From Pseudomonas nabeulensis (GTDB lineage: Bacteria; Pseudomonadota; Gammaproteobacteria; Pseudomonadales; Pseudomonadaceae), in the NCBI RefSeq assembly GCF_004682045.1, contig NZ_QUZT01000001.1:1-64000 (forward strand): a stretch of DNA of 64,000 nucleotides, read 5' to 3'. The notes under the pieces are model-generated. The model searched no databases, was not told the DNA's origin, and saw only the letters and a program-made list of their open reading frames with translations. Below are positions 40,557 to 49,190 of the stretch, piece by piece (position 1 is the first letter of the stretch; each line of letters begins with the position of its first letter). Position numbers and translations under genes: made by a program.

Positions 40557-42203
40557 TTACAAAGCCAGGTCAGACGCTGGCTTGCTCGGCTCTGCCGCAG
40601 GCTTGGCAGCCTCGGTCGCCGTTGGCGCAGCGCGCTGCGGAATCACAGGCGGGGTAGGCAGTTGCAGGACACCGGCGGTGTAGGCCCATTCCTTGGCAAC
40701 CGCTTCCGGGCTGTCGTTCAGCTTGGTGCCGTAGCTCGGTACGATCTGGTGCAGTTTGGCCTGCCACTCAGGTGTCGCAACCTTGTCCTTGAACACTTTC
40801 TGCAGCACGGTCAGCATGATCGGAGCCGCGGTGGACGCGCCTGGCGATGCACCCAACAGGCCGGCGATGGTGTTGTCGGCGGAGCTGACCACTTCGGTGC
40901 CGAGTTTCAGGACGCCGCCCTGCTCTTCGTCACGCTTGATGATCTGCACGCGCTGACCGGCTTGCCACAGGCGCCAGTCTTCTTTCTTGGCGTTCGGGAA
41001 GTACTCTTTCAGGGCGTTGAAGCGGTCGTCATCCGACAGCATCAGTTGGCCGGCAAGGTACTCGACCAGTGGGTATTCACGAATACCGACTTTGGTCATT
41101 GGCCAGATGTTGTGGGTGGTGGTGCTGGTCAGCAGGTCCAGGTACGAGCCTTCTTTCAGGAACTTGGTGGAGAAGGTCGCGAATGGGCCAAACAGGATCA
41201 CGCGCTTACCGTCCAGCACGCGGGTGTCCAGGTGCGGAACCGACATCGGCGGTGCGCCAACCGACGCCTTACCGTAGGCCTTGGCCAAGTGGGCTTCGGC
41301 CACGGTTGGGTTGTCGGTCACCAGGAACGAACCCCCGACCGGGAAGCCTGCGTATTCCTTGGCTTCAGGAATGCCGGACTTTTGCAGCAAGTGCAGAGCA
41401 CCGCCGCCCGCGCCGATGAACACGAACTTGGCGTCGGTTTCGGTCTTGGTACCGTCTTTCAGGTTTTTGTAGCTGACGCGCCACGAACCGTCGGCGTTCT
41501 TGGTGATGTCCTGCACTTCGCTCGACAGTTTCAGGTCGAACTTAGGCGTGGTTTGCAGGTGAGCGACGAACTGGCGGGTGATCTCGCCGAAGTTCATGTC
41601 GGTACCCAGCGGGCTCCAGGTGGCCGCGATCTTCTGGTTCGGGTCACGCCCTTCCATCATCAGCGGAACCCACTTGGCGATCTGCGCCGGGTCTTCGGAG
41701 TACTGCATGCCGGCGAACAGCGGGCTCGCCTTCAGGGCTTCGAAGCGCTTTTTCAGGAACTTGATGTTGTCATCGCCCCACACAAAACTCATGTGCGGAG
41801 TGGTGTTGATGAACGAACGTGGATTCTTCAGCACGCCCTGCTGGACCTGCCAAGACCAGAACTGACGGGAAATCTGGAACGCTTCGTTGATCTCGACCGC
41901 TTTCGGGATCTCAACGTTGCCGTTCTTGTCTTCCGGGGTGTAGTTCAGCTCAGCCAGGGCCGAGTGACCGGTACCGGCGTTGTTCCAGCCGTTGGAGCTT
42001 TCTTCGGCCACGCCATCGAGGCGCTCGACCATTTCCATCGACCAGTCCGGTTCCAACTCATTGAGCCAGACACCCAGGGTTGCACTCATGATGCCGCCGC
42101 CGATCAGCAGCACATCGACTTTCTTTGCCTCTTGCGCGTGAACGGAACTCATCCCCAGCGACAAAGCGAGCCCTAGCAAGGCAGTGTTTACTTTCTTAAA
42201 CAT
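40557..42203 (-). CDS. mqo: Malate:quinone oxidoreductase with N-terminal signal-like segment
   Basis: 548 residues from ATG 42203, with AGG upstream. FAD site [19 protein letters not shown], and the Mqo marks [22 protein letters not shown] and [13 protein letters not shown]. It oxidises malate to oxaloacetate and passes electrons to quinone. Residues 1-23 look like a Sec signal peptide (SVHA|QEAKK), and the last 40 residues are Pro/Ala-rich; both are additions to the usual cytoplasmic-side enzyme. Confidence 0.93.
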   Translation of the reverse strand: MFKKVNTALLGLALSLGMSSVHAQEAKKVDVLLIGGGIMSATLGVWLNELEPDWSMEMVERLDGVAEESSNGWNNAGTGHSALAELNYTPEDKNGNVEIPKAVEINEAFQISRQFWSWQVQQGVLKNPRSFINTTPHMSFVWGDDNIKFLKKRFEALKASPLFAGMQYSEDPAQIAKWVPLMMEGRDPNQKIAATWSPLGTDMNFGEITRQFVAHLQTTPKFDLKLSSEVQDITKNADGSWRVSYKNLKDGTKTETDAKFVFIGAGGGALHLLQKSGIPEAKEYAGFPVGGSFLVTDNPTVAEAHLAKAYGKASVGAPPMSVPHLDTRVLDGKRVILFGPFATFSTKFLKEGSYLDLLTSTTTHNIWPMTKVGIREYPLVEYLAGQLMLSDDDRFNALKEYFPNAKKEDWRLWQAGQRVQIIKRDEEQGGVLKLGTEVVSSADNTIAGLLGASPGASTAAPIMLTVLQKVFKDKVATPEWQAKLHQIVPSYGTKLNDSPEAVAKEWAYTAGVLQLPTPPVIPQRAAPTATEAAKPAAEPSKPASDLAL

Positions 42204-42671
42204 CTGTAGCACCTATGATAAAACGCCATCCGCCCTACCACCCCGGATCATGAGCACACCATCATCGCTACGCCAGGCAACGTACGCGGGGCTTGCACAT
42301 TCACTTGAGGGCCGCAGGGTGGGCACACAAGGTCGACGTGTCGACCTCACTTTTATGTCCCTTCTGCGCTGACTTTTTATCATTATTGGCTTCAGCTACC
42401 TGGGCGACAGCGACTCTCCGGGACGTATACGGGTGTACGTACCAGAAAGAGACTAGCCCAGGACGGCGCGGAGAATATCACGCCAAACAGCGTTTATGCG
42501 CCGTTTGGCCAATTGACAGCTCTAAAATGAGGATTTTGGCAAGTCCGGCAGACGCGACCAGAGGTCACAGGCCTGGAACTCTCGCGCAAACGGCTGTTCT
42601 AGACACCTTTGTCGCCTCTTGCGTAGCATCGGCGACTGTCCTTCGTGCCACCCCTCCACACAGAGCTACCC
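42204..42671. other. 468-bp spacer between divergent mqo and an MFS gene
   Basis: No coding frame is convincing. It holds a perfect 8+2+8 palindrome (42330-42347) and an imperfect stem-loop with GCCAAAC (42482-42488) and GTTTGGC (42503-42509). It must contain both promoters. Confidence 0.5.
42330..42347. promoter_or_regulatory. Perfect palindrome AGGTCGAC-GT-GTCGACCT
   Basis: Eight-bp arms around two bases, about 130 bp upstream of mqo. It has the look of a dimeric-repressor operator, but the protein that binds is unknown. Confidence 0.45.
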
Positions 42672-43859
42672 ATGACTATCCAGCAAACACCCGGGCATGT
42701 GCTGCCCGCGCGCAGCGCCGCCAAAATGGAAGCGGCCATGGCCGTGGGCGCTTTCGCTATCGGTACTGGCGAATTCGCCATCATGGGCCTGATGCCCGAC
42801 ATCGCCCAGAACCTGGGTTTGAGCGAGCCCCAGGTCGGCCACGCCATCAGCGCCTACGCACTGGGCGTGATGGTCGGCGCCCCACTGCTGGCCATCCTCG
42901 GCGCCAAGTTGCTGCGTAAACACATGCTGCTGTTGCTGATGGGCCTGTATGCCCTGGGCAACTTCGCCACGGCCTTCACCCCAACGTTCGGCTCGCTGGT
43001 GGCCTTCCGCTTTATCAGCGGCCTGCCCCACGGCGCCTACTTCGGCATCGCCGCCGTGGTCGCCTCGAGCATGGTGCCCAGCGACAAACGTGCGGGCGCC
43101 GTCGCGCGAGTCATGATGGGCCTGACCCTGGCCATGCTGCTGGGCAACCCCATCGCCACCTTCCTCGGCCAGCACCTGGGCTGGCGCTCGGCGTTTGCCT
43201 TGGTCAGCGTAATAGCCTTGTGCACCATCGCCCTCGTCTGGCAGTTCGTGCCCCATCGTCACGATGAGCAACGCAGCGACCCGCGCAAGGAACTGCGCGC
43301 CTTCACCAAACCCCAGGTGTGGATGGCGCTGTCCATCGGCGCGATTGGGTTTGCCGGGATGTTCTGCGTGTTCAGCTACCTGGCGCCGACCATGCTTGAA
43401 GTGACCAAGGTATCGCCGCAATGGATTCCCTTCGGGCTAGCCGCATTTGGTGTAGGCGGAATCATCGGCAACATTGCCGGTGGCAAGCTGTTTGATCGCA
43501 TGCAGTTTCGCGCGGTGGGCTGGATTATGGTGTGGTCGATGGCCGTGCTGATCTTCTTCACCTTCGCCGCCAGCTCGCTATGGAGCGTACTGCTGGGTAT
43601 CGGCCTGGTCGGCACCATGATCGCCATGGCCGCACCGTTACAGATCCGCCTGATGGACATCGCACACGAAGCGCCGAGCCTGGCTGCAGCCTCGAACCAT
43701 GCGGCATTCAACCTGGCGAACGCACTGGGCCCGTGGTTGGGAGGGATGGCGATTACGGCCGGATATGGCTGGACCAGCACCGGCTACATCGGCGCCGCGA
43801 CGGCGCTGGCAGGCCTGGGCATCTACCTGATCGCCCGCCGCATGAAAGGTGGCCACTGA
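42672..43859 (+). CDS. MFS transporter of the AraJ/YdhP-like DHA1 group
   Basis: 395 residues from ATG 42672. Twelve hydrophobic segments; MAVGAFAIGTGEFAIMGLMPDIA in TM1 is the mark of sugar-efflux/arabinose-efflux-like permeases; motif A-like region GAPLLAILGAKLLRKH; FRFISGLPHGAYFGIAA in TM4. Substrate not predictable. Followed by a single REP copy. Confidence 0.85.
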   Translation: MTIQQTPGHVLPARSAAKMEAAMAVGAFAIGTGEFAIMGLMPDIAQNLGLSEPQVGHAISAYALGVMVGAPLLAILGAKLLRKHMLLLLMGLYALGNFATAFTPTFGSLVAFRFISGLPHGAYFGIAAVVASSMVPSDKRAGAVARVMMGLTLAMLLGNPIATFLGQHLGWRSAFALVSVIALCTIALVWQFVPHRHDEQRSDPRKELRAFTKPQVWMALSIGAIGFAGMFCVFSYLAPTMLEVTKVSPQWIPFGLAAFGVGGIIGNIAGGKLFDRMQFRAVGWIMVWSMAVLIFFTFAASSLWSVLLGIGLVGTMIAMAAPLQIRLMDIAHEAPSLAAASNHAAFNLANALGPWLGGMAITAGYGWTSTGYIGAATALAGLGIYLIARRMKGGH

Positions 43860-43885
43860 GACGTCTCAGACCACCTCAATTCCAA

Positions 43886-43909
43886 TGTGGGAGGGGGCTC
43901 GCCCCCGAT
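43886..43909 (+). repeat. Single REP palindrome
   Basis: TGTGGGAGGGGGCTCGCCCC followed by CGAT. Unlike the other sites there is no inverted partner within 150 bp, so it is a solitary copy or a decayed REPIN. Confidence 0.85.
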
Positions 43910-43953
43910 GGCGGGGGCTCAGTCAACACACGACTGACTGCCCCACCACCCCA

Positions 43954-44175
43954 TCAATCATCATGCAACAACCCCGACCCATACTCCCCATAACTACTTC
44001 CCAAGCCACTGCCGCCAAAATTCATCTTGGCGGCTTTGCTGGGGCTATGGTCCCCGAATGCCTGGCATCCGCCTGAAAAACAAGGGTCACTGCTCACGCC
44101 GGACGATCCCGTCGAACAAGCGGTCAGCAGCAACGTGCCAGCAATCATCACGACTTTAGTGAGGTTCGAGATCAT
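43954..44175 (-). CDS. Small predicted lipoprotein
   Basis: 73 residues. Signal peptide MISNLTKVVMIAGTLLLTAC with lipobox LTAC (Cys20), then a Ser/Gly-rich mature part with two more cysteines (DPCFSGGC). Family not recognised. It is convergent with the MFS gene. Confidence 0.6.
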   Translation of the reverse strand: MISNLTKVVMIAGTLLLTACSTGSSGVSSDPCFSGGCQAFGDHSPSKAAKMNFGGSGLGSSYGEYGSGLLHDD

Positions 44176-44289
44176 GTTTTGAGTTCCCTGTGGACTGGAG
44201 GCGCGGGAGTCCTCTGTTGAAGAGGATCGTAGACCTCAAAAGCGCGGGGAATGATGAAATTTTGCGGGGTGACAGGAGGGGTTCAGGTT

Positions 44290-44310
44290 GCCGCCTTGAG
44301 GTAAGGCGGC
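44290..44310 (-). terminator. Hairpin after the DUF6124-like gene
   Basis: GCCGCCTT (44290-44297) and AAGGCGGC (44303-44310) around five bases, starting 12 bp after the stop at 44322. GC-rich, but without a T tract, so termination is likely but not certain. Confidence 0.5.
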
Positions 44311-44321
44311 GGGGTTGGGGG

Positions 44322-44687
44322 TCAGGCTGCGGCTGTACCGGCGGCAGGCGCAACTTGCTCTTGCGCTCGGTCAACGAGCAGAACACTTAGATCGATTAGT
44401 TGTTGGATGCCCAAGACGATGGCGCGGTGGGGGTCTTCGAGATCGAACGCTAGGGAGGCAGCCATTTGGTTGGCGGACTCCAGGTTTTCGGCGGCGTTGG
44501 CTAGGAGGGTTTCGGTGTCGACGTTGGGGCTGACTGAGAACAGTTTGTTAACTCGCTGATCGACGGGTATCGCGTCGTCAGATTCAGGCAAGCAATGGTG
44601 AATAGCACGCTGGGCCGCCATATGTAGCTTGGTATCGACGGGAGCAGTTTTGTGATCGACAAAAGGGTTACGTGACTTGTTGGACAT
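44322..44687 (-). CDS. DUF6124-like small protein of unknown function
   Basis: 121 residues beginning MSNKSRNPFVDHKTAP, mostly helical, with TLLANAAENLESANQMAASLAFDLEDPHRAIVLGIQQLIDLS, the central pattern I associate with the DUF6124 proteins found in several copies in fluorescent pseudomonads. Function is unknown. A long structured leader precedes it (see 44744-44847), suggesting control at RNA level. Confidence 0.6.
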   Translation of the reverse strand: MSNKSRNPFVDHKTAPVDTKLHMAAQRAIHHCLPESDDAIPVDQRVNKLFSVSPNVDTETLLANAAENLESANQMAASLAFDLEDPHRAIVLGIQQLIDLSVLLVDRAQEQVAPAAGTAAA

Positions 44688-44743
44688 GGGCGAAGCTCCA
44701 AATATTTCCGGGAGTTAAAACGCCTTAGCAATACGGACTTCCA

Positions 44744-44847
44744 CCTCCGGCCGCTGAGTTTACAGCGGCTTGCGGAGGTTAGCGATGGGTGGTCTGAGGG
44801 GCAAGCCGAAAGGAGAGTAGGAAGTTTCCCCAGAATGCCCTCAGACC
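44744..44847 (-). promoter_or_regulatory. Two consecutive stem-loops in the leader of the DUF6124-like gene
   Basis: Stem 1: CCTCCGGCCGCTG (44744-44756) with CAGCGGC and CGGAGG (44763-44769, 44773-44778), interrupted by TTG. Stem 2: GGTCTGAGGG (44791-44800) with CCCTCAGACC (44838-44847), perfect over 10 bp. They lie 57-160 bp upstream of the ATG at 44687 on its strand. They could be a cis-regulatory RNA or a small RNA; no known class is recognised. Confidence 0.5.
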
Positions 44848-44974
44848 AAATCGATAAAACCACGATGCTCTGAATTGAGGTTAATAACCTCTGGATACAC
44901 CTCGCGACGATCTGCTGATTCAAGCCAACGATCCTCGGTGTAAGATGCCCACACCCCCCATCATCGAGGCCGCC

Positions 44975-45217
44975 ATGACTGGAATCTCCCTAAATTTGCC
45001 GGAAGATCTATCCAACTCCCTAGCGGACCTGGCCAAAACCAACGGCCAGACTGCGAGCTATCTAGCGATGGACGTTCTTCGCGACTACATCGAGCACGAA
45101 AAAACACTGACGGCTCAGATCGAGTTGGCAGTGAAAGAAGCCGACGAAGGAAAATTCGCAACCGACGACCAAGTGGCAGCCATGCGCGCTAGGCGCTGGA
45201 GTCGGAACGCGGGTTGA
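44975..45217 (+). CDS. Ribbon-helix-helix antitoxin (ParD/CopG-like)
   Basis: 80 residues from ATG 44975. Beta strand ISLNLPEDL, then two helices (SNSLADLAKTNGQTASYLAMDVLRDYI) typical of RHH antitoxins, and a C-terminal toxin-binding part (KFATDDQVAAMRARRW). It represses its operon and neutralises the ParE-like product encoded in the overlapping frame that follows. Confidence 0.85.
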   Translation: MTGISLNLPEDLSNSLADLAKTNGQTASYLAMDVLRDYIEHEKTLTAQIELAVKEADEGKFATDDQVAAMRARRWSRNAG

Positions 45218-45491
45218 GTGGCTTGAAAAAGCACTCAAAAACCTGGAAGACGAGGCTAACTATATCGCTCTCGAAAATCCAAAAGCGGCCGACGATTTCT
45301 CCGATGCCATTTTCACCAACGTCGACAAGCTCGCTCAATTTCCTTCTATGGGCCGTGAAGGCCGGGTCAAAAACACCCGAGAATGGGCAGTACCCAATTG
45401 GTCATATCTGATTCCGTATCGGGTACGCGGTGATCGCCTGCAGATCCTCGGCGTATTTCATACGCGGCAGCGTCCCCGTTCAAAGTGGTGA
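45207..45491 (+). CDS. ParE/RelE-family toxin reading frame with an ACG start
   Basis: Read from ACG 45207 this gives 94 residues: RVEWLEKALKNLEDEANYI, then PKAADDF, LAQFPSMGREGR, REWAVPNWSYLIPYRV, and the end LQILGVFHTRQRP, all textbook ParE/RelE. There is no stop inside. But no ATG, GTG or TTG lies in frame between the stop at 45132 and this point. The ACG sits exactly where the family Met is, with GGAG (45198-45201) 5 nt before it. So either ACG is used weakly or the toxin is silenced. It overlaps the antitoxin by 11 bp. Confidence 0.78.
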   Translation, partial: TRVEWLEKALKNLEDEANYIALENPKAADDFSDAIFTNVDKLAQFPSMGREGRVKNTREWAVPNWSYLIPYRVRGDRLQILGVFHTRQRPRSKW

Positions 45492-45574
45492 ATACAGGAA
45501 ACAGTGCCCTCGAACAATCAACATCCATCCCTGATAAACTGCGCCCCATTCGCCTCGTTGACTCAGATTCCCCA

Positions 45575-45640
45575 ATGCCCCTACAAACCGCTCCCCTCTC
45601 CCGCCGCTTTTCCGTCGCCCCGATGATGGATTGGACGTAG
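45575..45640 (+). pseudogene. dusA: 5' fragment of dusA (tRNA-dihydrouridine synthase A) at an integration junction
   Basis: ATG 45575 starts 21 codons that end LSRRFSVAPMMDWT, the conserved FMN-site N-terminus of DusA, followed at once by TAG where the family continues with DRHCR. The break falls in CCGATGATGGATTGGAC (45620-45636), the known target of dusA-specific integrases. The fragment keeps the native upstream region. An intact dusA should lie at the far end of the element, outside the window. Confidence 0.85.
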
Positions 45641-45947
45641 TCCGTACGCTTCCTGCTGATTTGGCTGGTCGCACTACACCTGCCGACTTCTCTCGTAGCA
45701 ATTTCTAAGCAATTACGTATCAATCTCCATTCTGCGCATGAGATAGGGTCAAGGTGGCTCCAAGCAGTTCTAGTGGTCGGCAAAACAAAACATACCTGAC
45801 TGCTACAAGTGGAAAATACTCTTTCAGCCGCTCTAAAAGACGCGATCTAGCACCTGAACATCTCTAGGATCACGCACATGAACGGCTCTACCTGGACACC
45901 ACCAAAAATGATATCGTTTCGCCTTCACCATGAAGGACTGTATACAT

Positions 45948-46523
45948 ATGATGGAAATCACACTCGATGCCGTGGTGAAGGTTGCGGCACCTTTTTTGAC
46001 AGCAGTCGTCGGTCTATTGGCAAAAATCTATCTAGACGCCAAACCAAAACTTGTATTTTACATGATTCAATCTTTTGCAATCCCTACACGAAATCAGAAC
46101 ACTCCAAATGCTCAACCGATAACAGTCCACACTCATACCATTGCGGTTCGTAACTCAGGAAAAAAATCTGCTACAAATGTACGGATTGGCCACCACTACC
46201 TTCCTGACTTCCAAATCCACCCCCCGCTAGCTCACGAGGTAGTTAGAAACCTGGATAATACAGGAGAAATTTTAATTCCAACGCTAGTCCCAGGCGAGCA
46301 AATAATTGTCGGCTACTTATATTTTCCACCCCAGACCTATCAAAACATAAACAGCTATTGTAAATCCGATGAAGTACTTGCAAAATACTTAAATGTAACC
46401 CCAATGGTTCCCGCCGGAAAAATCCAACTTTTCACACTGTGGCTTTTAGTTTTTATTGGGGCATCCAGCCTTGTTTATTGGATACTTACCCTCCTCTTAA
46501 TATGGGCACAATCCTCAACTTGA
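45948..46523 (+). CDS. Membrane protein of unknown function, element cargo
   Basis: 191 residues from ATG 45948; AAGGA (45933-45937) fits this start better than ATG 45930. An N-terminal hydrophobic stretch (about 7-22), a central soluble beta-rich domain (HTHTIAVRNSGKKSATNVRIGHHYLP, IPTLVPGEQIIVGYLYFPP) and a C-terminal hydrophobic segment (about 163-188). The central part resembles a CARDB-like Ig fold. Clearly more AT-rich than host genes. It is next to the CBS-HEPN gene at the element edge, a place where defence cargo is common; function unknown. Confidence 0.65.
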   Translation: MMEITLDAVVKVAAPFLTAVVGLLAKIYLDAKPKLVFYMIQSFAIPTRNQNTPNAQPITVHTHTIAVRNSGKKSATNVRIGHHYLPDFQIHPPLAHEVVRNLDNTGEILIPTLVPGEQIIVGYLYFPPQTYQNINSYCKSDEVLAKYLNVTPMVPAGKIQLFTLWLLVFIGASSLVYWILTLLLIWAQSST

Positions 46524-46708
46524 CATAGACATTCGTGCCACACCGCCACTCCCAACTGCGCAGACTTAAGATTTACTAGCTACAGACTAGCACTCACTAA
46601 TCATCACAAACAAGTGCGGAAAAGCCTAAAAAACTAAATATTATAATTTCATTTGCTTGCACCCAACTCAGAGTACCGGTCAAAAATCAACACTCAAGGA
46701 GGTTTTTT

Positions 46709-47818
46709 ATGACAATATCAAACATGGATAGGCTTGAAAAAATTCTTGATGGATTAGGCCCAGGAATGGAGTCCATGCCCATATCGGTTCGAGAACTTAT
46801 AAGTTGGTTTGGAGCCGAACGTAGAGGCTATATGGTAGCCTACAAAATCCGCAAAGCGCTAGAAGCTTTAGGTGTAACAACAAAGCCTGACTTTGATAGC
46901 GTCCCTTTAGACTCCAAGATTATTCTTTATGCTCCCACCCAAGAGGAGATAACTCAGCAAGACACTCTTGAAAACGCTGATAACCCAGTGAGTGAAACGG
47001 GCTCCGTGCCCGAAGCAAGCGAGTGCGAATCATCACCACAGAAAGAACTCATATCTGGAGCTGTATCAGAACCCGCATTTCGAGTAAGCCGGCTAGAAGC
47101 AGCGAACGTGAATCTCATAACGGTAAAACCAGACAGCAGCCTCAACGAGGCAATCACTCTAATGCTACGCCATGACTATTCACAGCTTCCTGTAATGACC
47201 AACGAACGCGATGTAAAGGGCGTAATTAGCTGGGAAAGCATCACCCCAAAACTGATCTTGGCAAACTCTCAATCCACATTCGTTCGGGACTACATGAAAC
47301 CACACAGAGAGATAAATTCCGTAGACTCAATTTTTTCAGCACTCCCCAGAATTGTCGAGTACTCATACGTTCTAGTTCGCGCCCCCGACCAGCGTATAAG
47401 TGGAATAATCACCACAACCGATCTCAGCACTCAATTTAAACAACTTTCCGAGCCATTTCTTTTACTTTCCGAGATAGAAAACCATATAAGGAAAATAATA
47501 GATGGCAAATTCACGAAAGAAGAATTAATCAGCATTGTAAATCCTTCGGATAGTGAGCGGGCAATTGACTCGGTTGCCGATCTAACCTTTGGTGAATACA
47601 TTCGCCTCTTTGAGGACCCAAGCCTGTGGCTAAAAACAAATCTTAAAGTTGACAAAAAAACCTTTACCAAAGAACTCGACAAAGTTCGTATAATCAGGAA
47701 TGACGTGATGCACTTTGACCCTGACGGCATTTCAGAGGATGACCACGAACTTCTACACCACTTTGTTCGTTTCATTCATACAATACAAAGCTTAAGCATT
47801 AATCAAACCATAAAGTAA
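46709..47818 (+). CDS. CBS-domain protein with a C-terminal HEPN-like domain (possible RNase effector)
   Basis: 369 residues with a very strong ribosome site (AAGGAGGT) and TATAAT at 46643-46648. Residues about 1-80 look like a small helical/winged domain. Residues about 125-250 hold two CBS repeats (NLITVKPDSSLNEAITLML, SQLPVMTNE, VKGVISWESI; then VLVRAPDQRISGIITTTDL). Residues about 260-365 are all-helical with RNDVMH (R330, H335), fitting the RX4-6H motif of HEPN ribonucleases. CBS pairs usually bind adenine nucleotides. A nucleotide-gated RNase for phage defence is plausible; alternatively a Swt1-like HEPN without known role. Confidence 0.7.
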   Translation: MTISNMDRLEKILDGLGPGMESMPISVRELISWFGAERRGYMVAYKIRKALEALGVTTKPDFDSVPLDSKIILYAPTQEEITQQDTLENADNPVSETGSVPEASECESSPQKELISGAVSEPAFRVSRLEAANVNLITVKPDSSLNEAITLMLRHDYSQLPVMTNERDVKGVISWESITPKLILANSQSTFVRDYMKPHREINSVDSIFSALPRIVEYSYVLVRAPDQRISGIITTTDLSTQFKQLSEPFLLLSEIENHIRKIIDGKFTKEELISIVNPSDSERAIDSVADLTFGEYIRLFEDPSLWLKTNLKVDKKTFTKELDKVRIIRNDVMHFDPDGISEDDHELLHHFVRFIHTIQSLSINQTIK

Positions 47819-47912
47819 GTGACTGTATAAATCTTTGCATCGCGGTACACACTTACACACCGTCTAGCGGCGTTTTTGCAAAAATGAAAAAAATAGCTAA
47901 AACGCCTTCAAA

Positions 47913-49190
47913 CTATTTACAATTCACTACCCAGAGCTGATCAAGCTTCGTTGTGAAGCTAGGGCTCATCATCTCGCGGCGCATAGCCCATGTGGGTTCT
48001 TTCGGTACACTAGCCGAGCGCAGAGTGTGCCTGCCCCAGCGTTCGTTGATTTGGTCCAAGACCTCCATCACCCGAGTTGCCTCAGCCGGCTGTGATAAAG
48101 CAAAAAAATCATCCGTGTATTCGCCAGGCTGACAGAGGCCGAGCAACATCACCTCAGCCTTGCTGTATTTGAAGCCTGGTCGAAATATCCGATCGAGCGC
48201 TCCCACCGCCGCTTGCGTAAGTAGCCGCACGTCATCAGTGGGATACGGCATATCCACCACCACCCCATTGGCATACTTCGCTTCCTCCGGGTTGAACATG
48301 CCAGTGCGGATGCACACGCGTACCTTTTTACACAGCGAGTTCTGAGCGCGGAGCTTCTCCGAGGCTCGCATCATGTAGGTGGCCACCGCCTCCTTGATGG
48401 GCGGCAGCTCCGTCAGCCTCTTACCGAACATGCGGCTGCAGCAGATCTCCTGCTTGGGCGGATCCGGTTCATCCAGCTCCAGACAAGGCGTGCCGCCTAA
48501 CTCTCTGGCCGTCTTCTCGATCACAATGCTGAACTTCTTACGAAGCGTCCACGGATCGGCCCTAGCCAGGTCCATAGCCGACTTGATACCCATGGCATCA
48601 AGATGGAGTTTCATCTTGCTGCCAACACCCCACACCTCCGCCACATCCGTATTGCGTAGCACCCAGTCACGCTTAACCGGATCGGTGATGTTGACCACTC
48701 CACCGGTTTGGGCCTGCAATCGCTTCGCCGTATGGTTTGCCAGCTTCGCCAGGGTTTTTGTGTGAGCGATACCAACACCAACCGGGATACCAGTGCAGAG
48801 AAGCACCTGGGCCCGAATCTGCCGGCCTAAGGCATCCAGCCCACAGATACCAGTCAGATCGGCGAACGCCTCGTCAATGCTGTACACCTCCACCGCCGGC
48901 ACCATCGCCTCGATCAGGCTCATGACGCGCTCGCTCATGTCGCCGTACAGCGCATAGTTGGAGGAGAACGGGACAATGCCGTGCTGCTTAAGCTTGTGCT
49001 TGATCTGGAAATACGGCTCGCCCATCTTGATGAAGGGTTTGGCGTCGTAGCTCCGAGCGATCACGCAGCCATCATTATTGCTCAGCACCACGATGGGCAC
49101 CTTCGCCAGGTCGGGCCGAAATACCCGTTCGCAACTGGCATAGAAGCTGTTGCAGTCGATCAGTGCGAAGGTTGGCTGCTGCTTAGACAT
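47913..49190 (-). CDS. umuC: Error-prone DNA polymerase V subunit UmuC-like (Y family)
   Basis: 425 residues. Y-family motifs [19 protein letters not shown] (metal Asp), [23 protein letters not shown] (catalytic Asp-Glu), [15 protein letters not shown] and the C-terminal little-finger region. With cleaved UmuD it copies past lesions. Overlaps umuD by 8 bp, one SOS-controlled operon. Prophage copies such as rulAB raise mutation rate and UV survival. Confidence 0.94.
   Translation of the reverse strand: MSKQQPTFALIDCNSFYASCERVFRPDLAKVPIVVLSNNDGCVIARSYDAKPFIKMGEPYFQIKHKLKQHGIVPFSSNYALYGDMSERVMSLIEAMVPAVEVYSIDEAFADLTGICGLDALGRQIRAQVLLCTGIPVGVGIAHTKTLAKLANHTAKRLQAQTGGVVNITDPVKRDWVLRNTDVAEVWGVGSKMKLHLDAMGIKSAMDLARADPWTLRKKFSIVIEKTARELGGTPCLELDEPDPPKQEICCSRMFGKRLTELPPIKEAVATYMMRASEKLRAQNSLCKKVRVCIRTGMFNPEEAKYANGVVVDMPYPTDDVRLLTQAAVGALDRIFRPGFKYSKAEVMLLGLCQPGEYTDDFFALSQPAEATRVMEVLDQINERWGRHTLRSASVPKEPTWAMRREMMSPSFTTKLDQLWVVNCK

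Noticed and set aside
40662..42176. 504-codon open frame antisense to mqo
   Set aside because: Shadow of the well-supported mqo gene; no motif or ribosome site.
45214..45411. Open frame starting TTG 45214 (MSGLKKHSKTW) as the toxin partner
   Set aside because: It is a different frame from the clear ParE translation and shows no toxin motif; the ACG-started frame fits the family over its whole length.
45878..46153. 91-codon frame MNGSTWTPPKM upstream of the membrane protein
   Set aside because: Overlaps the better-supported membrane-protein frame and has no ribosome site or motif.
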